Positions 6,442-13,538 of a stretch of 18,397 nucleotides of DNA are shown here, one piece after another (position 1 is the first letter of the stretch; the number at the start of each line of letters is the position of its first letter). This DNA is from Chloroflexota bacterium. GTDB lineage: Bacteria > Chloroflexota > Dehalococcoidia > Dehalococcoidales > UBA3254. The position numbers and the translations under genes are program-made. Under the pieces are notes generated by a model. That model was not told where the DNA came from, made no database searches, and saw only the letters and a program-made list of their open reading frames with translations. Location: contig JAGDMY010000015.1 in assembly GCA_017860765.1 (NCBI GenBank), forward strand, positions 1-18,397, in the 5' to 3' direction.

Positions 6442-7335
6442 ATGTCGAAAACGAGTTATGTACCTAGCCCTGCCAAGATAAAAGTCATTGGCATGGGTGG
6501 AGCAGGTTGTAATGCCATAACCAGAATGGTTCGCGAACAAATTCGGGGTGTAGAATTTATCGCCATGAATACCGATGTGGCCCATCTGGAAATTACCGAA
6601 GCCCCAGTTCGGATTGCACTGGGCGAGAAACTCACCCGCGGTCTGGGCGCTGGCGGTGATCACAATGTAGGTCGCCGATCAGCCGAGGAGACGCGGGATG
6701 AGATTAAACAATCGATTTCCGGGGCTGATATGATATTCTTGGCGGCCGGCATGGGCGGCGGCACCGGGACCGGTTCCATTGCAGTCGTCGCTGAAATGGC
6801 CAAACAGACCGAGATGGCGGATGAGATCCTCTGCCATGCCGTACAGTCTATTGCTGAGGTGATCACAGTACCCGGCCTGGTCAACCTTGATTTCGCCGAT
6901 ATCAGGGCCATCATGAAGGATGCGGGTCCGGCCTGGATGTCCATGGGCCGCGGCTCCGGTCAGAACCGGGCAGTCAATGCTGCCAAAGAGGCCCTGGCCA
7001 GCCCGATGCTGGACGTAAGTGTCGTAGGGGCCAAGGGTGTGCTGTTCAACGTGGCCGGCGGTAGTAGCCTGACGCTCTTTGAAGTCAGCGATGCGGCCAA
7101 GGTTATTGGTGAAGCCGTTGATCCTGAAGCCAATATCATTTTCGGTGTCAACGTTGATCCGAACATGGGCAACGAAGTCAGGTTAACCTTGATCGCCACT
7201 GGCTTTGCTTCACGGGACCAAATTTCCGGGGCGGCGAGAGATAAAGAGATTATGAAGACTCTCAAGAGCCTGAAATCTGAAGATGATCTCTCGGTTCCGG
7301 CTTACATGAGATATAGAGGGACCTACAGACGCTAG
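6442..7335 (+). CDS. ftsZ: FtsZ with an internal deletion of about 59 residues
   Basis: A tubulin-like GTPase that forms the division ring; 297 residues from the ATG at 6442 (AAGGAG eight bases upstream). A TTG at 6421 is in frame but lies upstream of that site. Present are the N-terminal nucleotide-binding part (KVIGMGGAGCNA, 14-25), the GGGTGTG signature (105-111), the T7 loop NLDFAD (148-153), the C-terminal domain, and a conserved tail peptide (DDLSVPAYMRYR, 281-292) after a very short linker. Between Lys121 and Met125 about 59 residues are missing relative to E. coli FtsZ. The lost part includes the VVTKPF strand, the EGxKR region and the NDKLL helix, which carry guanine- and ribose-contacting residues. 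The frame is intact and both flanks are well conserved. It could be a GTPase-impaired paralogue or an assembly or strain deletion. Confidence 0.93.
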   Translation: MSKTSYVPSPAKIKVIGMGGAGCNAITRMVREQIRGVEFIAMNTDVAHLEITEAPVRIALGEKLTRGLGAGGDHNVGRRSAEETRDEIKQSISGADMIFLAAGMGGGTGTGSIAVVAEMAKQTEMADEILCHAVQSIAEVITVPGLVNLDFADIRAIMKDAGPAWMSMGRGSGQNRAVNAAKEALASPMLDVSVVGAKGVLFNVAGGSSLTLFEVSDAAKVIGEAVDPEANIIFGVNVDPNMGNEVRLTLIATGFASRDQISGAARDKEIMKTLKSLKSEDDLSVPAYMRYRGTYRR

Positions 7336-7377
7336 TCCGGTTGGGTCTTTTTCCTCACTGATGGGCAATGAACAAGG

Positions 7378-7403
7378 AAGGGGGGAGGGGTTGCTCCCCC
7401 CTT
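7378..7403 (+). terminator. GC-rich hairpin after ftsZ
   Basis: AAGGGGGGAG (7378-7387) and CTCCCCCCTT (7394-7403) form a perfect 10-bp stem with a 6-base loop. It lies 42 bp after the ftsZ stop. No T-tract follows, so it may be a weak terminator, an RNA-stabilising 3' end, or a partial attenuator before the next gene. Confidence 0.5.
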
Positions 7404-7445
7404 GGGTTAAAGGCAGTCCGGTAATTGTTGTTGGGGATTCTAGTC

Positions 7446-7790
7446 GTGAAAGAAATTAATCTTCAGGATAGTTTGTCTAATTTTATCAGGGAATTTGCCG
7501 ATGACTTATATAGTTTAGAACTCCTGCTGTTCTTCAGTCGCCATCCCCACGCTCGATTTAACCGGACAGCGGTTCTACATGCGGTGATTACCAAACAGTT
7601 TGATACCGCCCTGGCTCTAAAGAGGCTGATCGATAAAAAACTGGTGGTCACTTCTTGCGAAAATGGGATCAACCTCTTTGCTCTAACCAAAGAGGAACCC
7701 TGGCATAGCCTGGCAGCCCAACTCACTACTATCGACCAGAGGCAATGGCAGATCATTGTAGAAAGTATCCTGGATGCTCAGGATATCTGA
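7446..7790 (+). CDS. small winged-helix-like protein
   Basis: A 114-residue protein if started at GTG 7446, which has GGGG nine bases upstream; an in-frame TTG at 7425 would add 7 residues and has no better site. Residues about 20-75 look like a winged helix-turn-helix: helix LYSLELLLFFSRHP, helix RTAVLHAVI, recognition-like helix TALALKRLIDKKL, then a short beta wing ending in LFALTKEEP. The C-terminal helix (about 80-110) may dimerise. This suggests a MarR- or ArsR-style DNA-binding regulator, but no family can be named with confidence. No ligand-binding domain is present. It follows ftsZ across the hairpin and faces the acyl-CoA dehydrogenase gene, with TGACAT half-sites in the gap. Confidence 0.55.
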   Translation: MKEINLQDSLSNFIREFADDLYSLELLLFFSRHPHARFNRTAVLHAVITKQFDTALALKRLIDKKLVVTSCENGINLFALTKEEPWHSLAAQLTTIDQRQWQIIVESILDAQDI

Positions 7791-7821
7791 CCGACTTTAA
7801 CAAATTGAAACGATCGTTAAC

Positions 7822-7876
7822 ATGACATCCGGGGACTCCGATTTCTCCATCCGTCGATGTCATTTGACATACGGGG
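7822..7876. repeat. cluster of TGACAT half-sites and palindromes
   Basis: TGACAT occurs at 7823-7828, inverted at 7857-7862, and directly again at 7865-7870. ATGTCA-TT-TGACAT (7857-7870) is a perfect palindrome. With flanking CCGT and ACGG it can fold into a 10-bp stem with a 2-base bulge. The 12-base unit at 7823-7834 recurs at 7865-7876 with one mismatch. This could be a binding site for a dimeric regulator or a 3'-end RNA structure. Confidence 0.45.
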
Positions 7877-7926
7877 CTACCCCCCTTAGTCTCCGCTCTC
7901 CTTCCTTGGACGATTAAGGGGGGTAG
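7877..7926. terminator. 12-bp perfect inverted repeat between convergent genes
   Basis: CTACCCCCCTTA (7877-7888) and TAAGGGGGGTAG (7915-7926) are exact inverse complements separated by 26 bases. They lie between the stops of the winged-helix gene (7790) and the leftward acyl-CoA dehydrogenase (7965). A shared bidirectional terminator is the simplest reading, although there is no T-tract on either side. Confidence 0.5.
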
Positions 7927-7947
7927 AATCCACTGCATAAGGTCATT

Positions 7948-7968
7948 CCCGGCCTATCCCCGGCCTAT
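7948..7968. repeat. short tandem repeat over the acyl-CoA dehydrogenase stop
   Basis: CCCGGCCTAT occurs twice (7948-7957 and 7959-7968) with an 11-bp period. The second copy contains the minus-strand TAG stop (7965-7967). It may be a replication-slippage duplication. No function is apparent. Confidence 0.5.
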
Positions 7969-9197
7969 AAACCAGGTGCGTCTGATGACTTTTGTTGCCC
8001 GACAATAGAAACCTCTTCCAGTGTTGGCGCTCCTTTGAGATAGGCTATTGAGCGGGTGTTCATCCAGTGCAGCATGGTGAAGGCGTCTCTGATCAGTTTC
8101 TCAGATAGCATTTCCTTATTGGTGCCCATTCCGCCATGTATCTCATCAGCATCCCGGATTATGGTTAAAGCTATCTCGTCGAGAAAGGCTTTGGCCAGAT
8201 AGACTACCTCGGTGTTATTCTTAAAATCTGCCTTTTTGTGATCCAGGTTCCAGGCAGTCTTAAAGACCAGGGAGCGGGCTGCCTCTAGCTTCATTCTCAT
8301 ATCAGCCAGCATTAATTTTATAGCGTGGTGCTCTATTATCGGTTTCCCGCACACTAGCCTGTTCTGGGCAAATTCCAGTGCATCATCGTATAAGGCCTGT
8401 AAGATACCCAGCATTTGAGCGTTGTGAATAGTTAAAATCCGCGGACGTACCCTGTGATGGCTTTCAAGTGACTTTCCTTCTTCTCCCACCAAATAGCTTG
8501 CGGGTACATGAACATTGTCAAAAATCATTTCGGCGGTAGGGAGTAGACGCATACCCAGGTGTTCATGGATTTTCCCGATGGATAAACCGGGTGTTGCGGC
8601 CGGCACCATGATCTGGCTCCAGCTCTGGCTTAAAGGGGCCTGACGTTTCGTTTGGACGCTAACGGATATCATTTTGGCAATGGGCCCATTTGAACAGTAT
8701 TCCTTGGTCCCGTTAATTATAAACTCATCCCCTTTCCTGTCTGCCACAGTCTGAAAGGCAGCACCGGGCACGTCATATGGCAGTGTATATTCGGTAGCCC
8801 CGCAGGATTCGGTGTTGGAGATTCCCATCAAATAAGTATCATCAACGGCCATTTTAGCAATGATTTCATCCTTGAGCTTTTGGGGCATCCCGGGGATGGA
8901 AGCTCCCAGCACATGAGATTGAAAAAAGTAATGCGAAAAACCTGCGTCTCCCCAGGAAAGCGCTTCAAAATGAATAACGGTGGTCAGCAGGTCAGCCCCT
9001 ATTCCCCCGTACTCTTCCGGCCAGGTCAGCGTCCGGAAGCCTAATTGTGAAGCTTTTTGGATTAATTCCCAGTCAACCCGGTCCAGGGGCTTTTCTTTCT
9101 TATCCAGTTCTTTGGCTTTGGGTCGTAATTCCTTTTCGGCGAAATCTCGGGTAACGCGGTAGAGCATTTTCTGGTCTTCGGTCATTTCAAAATCCAT
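7965..9197 (-). CDS. divergent acyl-CoA dehydrogenase family protein
   Basis: A 410-residue flavoprotein of the acyl-CoA dehydrogenase fold, which normally oxidises an acyl-CoA to the 2,3-enoyl-CoA and passes electrons to ETF. The N-terminal helical domain spans about 1-120, the middle beta domain about 121-235 (NTESCGATEYT replaces the usual TEPxAGSD motif), and the C-terminal helical domain 245-388, with the conserved DEIHGGMGTNKEM segment (350-363). The usual catalytic glutamate of the YEGT motif is replaced: the aligned segment is LHWMNT with Met379. The isovaleryl-type alternative position, near residue 254 by my alignment, is also not acidic. It may be inactive, use another base, or catalyse a different reaction. 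The start ATG has a weak AGGGGG site. A strong promoter lies about 125 bases upstream. The substrate is unknown. Confidence 0.88.
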   Translation of the reverse strand: MDFEMTEDQKMLYRVTRDFAEKELRPKAKELDKKEKPLDRVDWELIQKASQLGFRTLTWPEEYGGIGADLLTTVIHFEALSWGDAGFSHYFFQSHVLGASIPGMPQKLKDEIIAKMAVDDTYLMGISNTESCGATEYTLPYDVPGAAFQTVADRKGDEFIINGTKEYCSNGPIAKMISVSVQTKRQAPLSQSWSQIMVPAATPGLSIGKIHEHLGMRLLPTAEMIFDNVHVPASYLVGEEGKSLESHHRVRPRILTIHNAQMLGILQALYDDALEFAQNRLVCGKPIIEHHAIKLMLADMRMKLEAARSLVFKTAWNLDHKKADFKNNTEVVYLAKAFLDEIALTIIRDADEIHGGMGTNKEMLSEKLIRDAFTMLHWMNTRSIAYLKGAPTLEEVSIVGQQKSSDAPGL

Positions 9198-9219
9198 GGT
9201 CTTTTCCCCCTATAAATAA

Positions 9220-9248
9220 TTTTTAAGGTCAAGCCCTGGATATTTCAA
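9220..9248 (-). promoter_or_regulatory. secondary proximal promoter candidate for the acyl-CoA dehydrogenase
   Basis: On the minus strand TTGAAA (9248-9243) is followed by 17 bp and TAAAAA (9225-9220). It would give a leader of about 16 bases. It is weaker than the promoter at 9329-9356. Confidence 0.25.
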
Positions 9249-9328
9249 AAAACCTCTCTGAGCGGGAAAAATTGTCCGCTAAAAATAGCACCCGGCAGTG
9301 AAGGATAAGCTGTAGATAAGTTGAAAGA

Positions 9329-9356
9329 ATTATAGCATGGCTCGGGCAAATGTCAA
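9329..9356 (-). promoter_or_regulatory. consensus sigma-70 promoter for the acyl-CoA dehydrogenase
   Basis: On the minus strand a perfect TTGACA (9356-9351) lies 16 bp before a perfect TATAAT (9334-9329), with TG one base before the -10 hexamer. The expected start is near 9322, giving a leader of about 125 bases. That leader contains two small hairpins, GCTA-TTTT-TAGC and AGCGG-(10)-CCGCT. This is the best promoter match in the window. Confidence 0.65.
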
Positions 9357-9368
9357 TGATCTCAGGAT

Positions 9369-9398
9369 TTAACCTTGAAACTGAATTTCTGATATAAT
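9369..9398 (+). promoter_or_regulatory. extended -10 promoter giving a near-leaderless message for the activase fusion
   Basis: TGATATAAT at 9390-9398 is a perfect TATAAT with an extended TG. TTAACC at 9369-9374 (4 of 6), 18 bp upstream, can serve as the -35. Start-site spacing predicts transcription from about 9405, only five or six bases before the ATG at 9411, consistent with the absence of a Shine-Dalgarno there. Confidence 0.55.
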
Positions 9399-9410
9399 TC
9401 AGAGCGTAAG

Positions 9411-12400
9411 ATGAGTTATTATCTGGGTGTCGATATTGGTTCCATAAACGTCAAACTGGCCCTGGTAGACGGGCAAGGCAAAATCTTCCACCTTAAATCC
9501 GGGAAGATCACCTCCAATCCCAGGGTTGCCGTCAACGCGCTGCTGGATGAATTAGCTTTTAAGTTTCCTCTGGATAGCGTAGCCGCAGTGGGTGTCTCCG
9601 GAACTGGCAAAGCGGTGGTCCCGGGGGACTATCACTGGGCGGAATACAGCAGCTCTCTGGCCCTTGCTTCAGGGCTTCTCCACGGCTGCCAGGATGCCCG
9701 GACTATTATCCAGATTGGCGGCCAGAGCTCTTTGGTCATAGAACTGGAGGACGGGTTGCGGAAACCCTGGAAAGTGGCCTCTAACCCCCTGTGCGCTGCA
9801 GGCACCGGTCGTTTTCTGGAACAGCAGGCTTACCGTCTGGGTATCAAGATTGAAGACTTCGGCGAGCTGGCCTTGAAGTTTCAGGGCAGCGCTCCGCGCA
9901 TTGCTGCCCGCTGCTCCGTTTTTGCCAAGAGTGATCTCATCCATCTCCAGCAAAAGGGCGTTTCGGTGGAGGCCATGCTATATGCCCTGTGCGAAAGCAT
10001 TGCCCGGATGGTGATGGCGCTGAAAAAAGGCGCCTTTGGTGAACCGGTCCACTTTGCAGGTGGTGTCGCAGCTAATCGTGCAATCGTCAAAGCCTTGCAG
10101 GATATGATTGCAGAAAGAAACGGGCATCCGGTTAAAGTAACCGTACCTGATAATCACCTGTTCATTGAGTCGATCGGTTCTGCTCTTCTTTCCCGTGATA
10201 AGGCGGCCAAAGCTCAGATGCTTCCCGAGACCGGGTCAGCCAGGAAATATTATGAACTGCCCCGGCTGGGGGAGGTTGCTCTGCCGGGAAACGCGCTGAA
10301 GAATTGCCTTGCCGGACCTGAAGTTGGCTATCTGGGCGTGGATGTCGGGTCCACCAGCACCAAGGCTGTCATCATGGATGCCACCGGCCGAGAGATACTG
10401 GCCAAGAACTACTTAATGACAGCAGGAAGGCCGGTGGAGGCAGTGAAGCAGGTCTTCGCTAATTTGATAAAAGATGGATCTGAGCGGGTCACTATTGCAG
10501 GAGTAGGAGTTACCGGCTCAGGCCGCTATCTGATCGGCAGTCTGATCGGGGCCGACCTGATCAAAAATGAAATCACCGCCCAAACCCGGGCGGCAGCGGA
10601 AATCGATCCTCAAGCCGACATCATTGAAATCGGAGGCCAGGACTCCAAGCTGGTTATCAAGCGCAACGGCGTGGTGGTAGACTACCAGATGAATAAGGCT
10701 TGTGCAGCCGGCACCGGCAGCTTCATTGATGAAATGGCGGAAATGCTGGGAATCTCCGTCAAGAACGGCGAGTTTGCTGATCTGGCGTTCCGGGCGTCGT
10801 ATACCATTGACATGGGAACCCGCTGCGCCGCTTTCATGGGGCAGGCTGTGCCTTCTGCCCAGCGAGAAGGGGTTTCACTGGAGGTCATTACCGCCAGCCT
10901 CGCCAACTCCATTGCAAAGAACTATCTTTCCAAGGTAGTCGGCACCCGCAAGCTGGGCAACAAGGTCATTCTTACGGGAGCGGTGTTTTATAACAAAGCC
11001 ATCGTGTCGGCGTTCCAGCAGCAGTTGCCCGGGAAAGATTTGCTGGTAGCTGAGCACCGTGAGGTCAGCGGGGCCATCGGTGCCGCTCTTCTGGCCAGGG
11101 AAAGCTTGTCCGGCCAGAAATCCAGGTTCAAAGGCTTTCGCAATACTATTGAAGCGGAGTGTAACCTTTCCATCTTCACCTGCAAAGGCTGTGATAACAA
11201 CTGCGCCATCACGCAAATGAAAGTGCTGAATGAGAAACCGACCTTTTACGGCAGCCGCTGCGATAAGTATGACAGCACAATCAGCCAGGTCAGCCGTGAG
11301 ACCTTCTTCGATGAACGGGAGAAGCTGCTCTTCCGCGGCTATCAAGAGAAATCAGGAAGGGGCCTTAAAGTGGGTGTTCCGAGGGCCTTGCTGGTCTTCG
11401 ATTATGCGCCTTTAATAATAGGCTTTCTCAATGCTCTGGAGGTTAGCCCGGTCCTTTCTGGCAAAACTAATAAAGAGATAATGGAACAATCCGTGGAGCT
11501 GGCTTACACCGATAGTTGTTTTCCAATCAAACTGGTTCACGGTCACACGGCTTCCTTAAAGGAGACTGATTTTATTCTTTTCCCCTGCGCGATTCGACTG
11601 GGCAGAAAGGAAGGTTCGGAGAACCAAAAATATGCCTGTCCCCTGGTGCAGGCCTCACCCTTTATAGTAAGGCAGGTCCTGGGCCTGGAAAAGAAATTGC
11701 TGGTACCGCTGATAGACTTCAGTCGCGGGGAAGAAGACGTGATAAGGAATCTGGCGGATACAGCCCAAAAAATGGGATTTAGCAACGATCGCAGTCGCCA
11801 GGCGGCACTGGCGGGGGTTGAAAACCAGAAGAAATTTGAAGCCGAAAAGGCCGAGATCGGAGATAGGCTGTTAAAAAAATTGCGGGAAAGCCGGCAATTG
11901 GGCGTGGTTATTTTATCCAGGTCCTATATGTCTCAGGACTCCGGGGCCAATCTGGGAATCGCGGAGAAACTGGCCCAGCTGGGGGTAACGCCGATCCCGG
12001 TTGATTTCCTCCCTCTTTCCAGTGTGGACCCCCGCAAGTATTCGGACCGACCCTATTGGTCGTGGGAAAGTCGGCTTCTAGCAGCTGCGGATATTGTGGC
12101 GCACGATAGTCAACTGTATGGTCTGGCGCTGACCAACTTCGGCTGCGGCCCTAACTCATTCATATTGAAAGAACTTGAGGATATAATGGGCGGCAAGCCC
12201 ATGGGCCAAATGGAGATAGATGAGCACGCGGCTGAAGCGGGACTGGTTACGCGCCTGGAGGCCTTTGTCGATACGATTAAAAGCTATGCCAGGTCGGCAA
12301 AAACAACCGAAGGCCAGGCCAGGGATATCTACCGCGGGACTACTGCCATAATCAGCTTGGGTAAGACCCTGATCATACCCCGCATGGCACCTCATGCCGA

Positions 12401-13538
12401 CGCGGTTGCGGCTGCCATGGAGGCCTTCGGAGTAAAAGCTTATACACTGCCCGAGCCGGATGAACGTAATATTCTTTATAGCAATCAGGTTACCTCGGGG
12501 ACCGAATGCCTGCCTTATCGAGTCACCCTGGGAGATTTTTTAAGGTTCTACTATGAAAACGGGCATAATTTGAAGGATGTGGAAGGGTTTATGAGCGGGT
12601 CCTACGGCCCTTGCCGACTGGGGAAATATGCTATCGAGCAAATCCGTATACTCAAGGATATTGGATTCACTTTGCCCATAAGAACCACAGTGTCTAATAA
12701 TGCCTACCGGGATATCGGTCTGGGGCCGGGTTTCGAAAGGCTGGGCTGGAAGAGCATTGTGGCCGTGGACTATCTTCAGAAGCTGCTCTGGCGGGTCCGG
12801 CCTTACGAAAAAAAGAAGGGAGATGCAGATCAGCTCTTTGGAATTTATTTAAAAAAATTGGTAGAACGGGTTCGCGTTAAGGCGGGTTTCAGCGACGTTT
12901 TAAAGCAGGCTGCCTCCGAGTTTAAAGACTTGATCAATGCCCCCCTGCCCCGCCGCCCGCTGATCGGCATTAACGGCGAGATCTACCTGCGCTCCAACTG
13001 TTTCAGCAATAAAGACCTGGTCAGGGCCTGCGAATCAGCCGGCCTGGAAGTGTTGGTCTCTCCAATGGGCGAATGGTTTAAATATACCTCTTACCGCAAT
13101 CTGGAAGATGCCGTTAAGGACCGTAAAATCAAGAAGATGATGGTAAGTTATTTGAAGAAGCGCATTCAGGAACACGACGAGCGAGTAATAGCCTCCTATT
13201 ATAAAGAGGTTATCCGGGAGAGGGAACCCTCTACAGCGGAAATACTCACCAAATCAAGTCATTATCTGTCTCCAAGGTGTGGCAGCGAGGCCGTGCTATC
13301 CATCGGGAGCGGCATCGATTGGATGGAAAACCCCGAATTTGCCGGAGTTATATCCGTGATGCCCCACGGCTGTATGCCGGGTGGGATCGTGGCGGCCATG
13401 GCGGAGAAATTCAGCGCGGTTTATGAAAAACCCTGGATTAATCTAACCTATGACGGCTTTCTGGAAACGAACAACTCTATCCGCATTCACGAATTTGCCG
13501 AGCTGGTCAAATTTTGTAATAAAGACCGGGAGCTATGA
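9411..13538 (+). CDS. giant acyl-CoA dehydratase activase / HgdB-type fusion protein
   Basis: A 1375-residue iron-sulfur protein of the 2-hydroxyacyl-CoA dehydratase/benzoyl-CoA reductase (BcrAD/BadFG, HgdC) superfamily. Such systems use ATP to drive low-potential electron transfer. Activase domain 1 spans about 3-262 and has the cluster cysteines Cys128 (in CAAGTGRF) and Cys168. Activase domain 2 spans about 307-562 with Cys431 and Cys472. A CX6CX2CX3C cluster follows (584, 591, 594, 598), then a DUF2229-like region (650-960; Cys703, Cys726, Cys743) and an HgdB-like C-terminal region (975-1370; Cys1033, Cys1068, Cys1321). Domain 2 has the ATPase motif GGQDSK (408-413), but domain 1 has GGQSSL (103-108), so only the second is likely to be a full ATPase. 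The architecture is known in anaerobes but its substrate is not established. The coiled-coil gene overlaps its stop by 6 bp. Confidence 0.9.
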   Translation: MSYYLGVDIGSINVKLALVDGQGKIFHLKSGKITSNPRVAVNALLDELAFKFPLDSVAAVGVSGTGKAVVPGDYHWAEYSSSLALASGLLHGCQDARTIIQIGGQSSLVIELEDGLRKPWKVASNPLCAAGTGRFLEQQAYRLGIKIEDFGELALKFQGSAPRIAARCSVFAKSDLIHLQQKGVSVEAMLYALCESIARMVMALKKGAFGEPVHFAGGVAANRAIVKALQDMIAERNGHPVKVTVPDNHLFIESIGSALLSRDKAAKAQMLPETGSARKYYELPRLGEVALPGNALKNCLAGPEVGYLGVDVGSTSTKAVIMDATGREILAKNYLMTAGRPVEAVKQVFANLIKDGSERVTIAGVGVTGSGRYLIGSLIGADLIKNEITAQTRAAAEIDPQADIIEIGGQDSKLVIKRNGVVVDYQMNKACAAGTGSFIDEMAEMLGISVKNGEFADLAFRASYTIDMGTRCAAFMGQAVPSAQREGVSLEVITASLANSIAKNYLSKVVGTRKLGNKVILTGAVFYNKAIVSAFQQQLPGKDLLVAEHREVSGAIGAALLARESLSGQKSRFKGFRNTIEAECNLSIFTCKGCDNNCAITQMKVLNEKPTFYGSRCDKYDSTISQVSRETFFDEREKLLFRGYQEKSGRGLKVGVPRALLVFDYAPLIIGFLNALEVSPVLSGKTNKEIMEQSVELAYTDSCFPIKLVHGHTASLKETDFILFPCAIRLGRKEGSENQKYACPLVQASPFIVRQVLGLEKKLLVPLIDFSRGEEDVIRNLADTAQKMGFSNDRSRQAALAGVENQKKFEAEKAEIGDRLLKKLRESRQLGVVILSRSYMSQDSGANLGIAEKLAQLGVTPIPVDFLPLSSVDPRKYSDRPYWSWESRLLAAADIVAHDSQLYGLALTNFGCGPNSFILKELEDIMGGKPMGQMEIDEHAAEAGLVTRLEAFVDTIKSYARSAKTTEGQARDIYRGTTAIISLGKTLIIPRMAPHADAVAAAMEAFGVKAYTLPEPDERNILYSNQVTSGTECLPYRVTLGDFLRFYYENGHNLKDVEGFMSGSYGPCRLGKYAIEQIRILKDIGFTLPIRTTVSNNAYRDIGLGPGFERLGWKSIVAVDYLQKLLWRVRPYEKKKGDADQLFGIYLKKLVERVRVKAGFSDVLKQAASEFKDLINAPLPRRPLIGINGEIYLRSNCFSNKDLVRACESAGLEVLVSPMGEWFKYTSYRNLEDAVKDRKIKKMMVSYLKKRIQEHDERVIASYYKEVIREREPSTAEILTKSSHYLSPRCGSEAVLSIGSGIDWMENPEFAGVISVMPHGCMPGGIVAAMAEKFSAVYEKPWINLTYDGFLETNNSIRIHEFAELVKFCNKDREL

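Noticed and set aside
7864..7869. Consensus-like TTGACA in the convergent gap
   Set aside because: There is no -10 element at proper spacing and no gene to the right on that strand; it is better explained as part of the TGACAT palindrome cluster.
13533..13538. 6-bp tail-to-tail overlap of the activase fusion and coiled-coil genes
   Set aside because: Short convergent overlaps are common in compact bacterial genomes, so it is noted only as layout.
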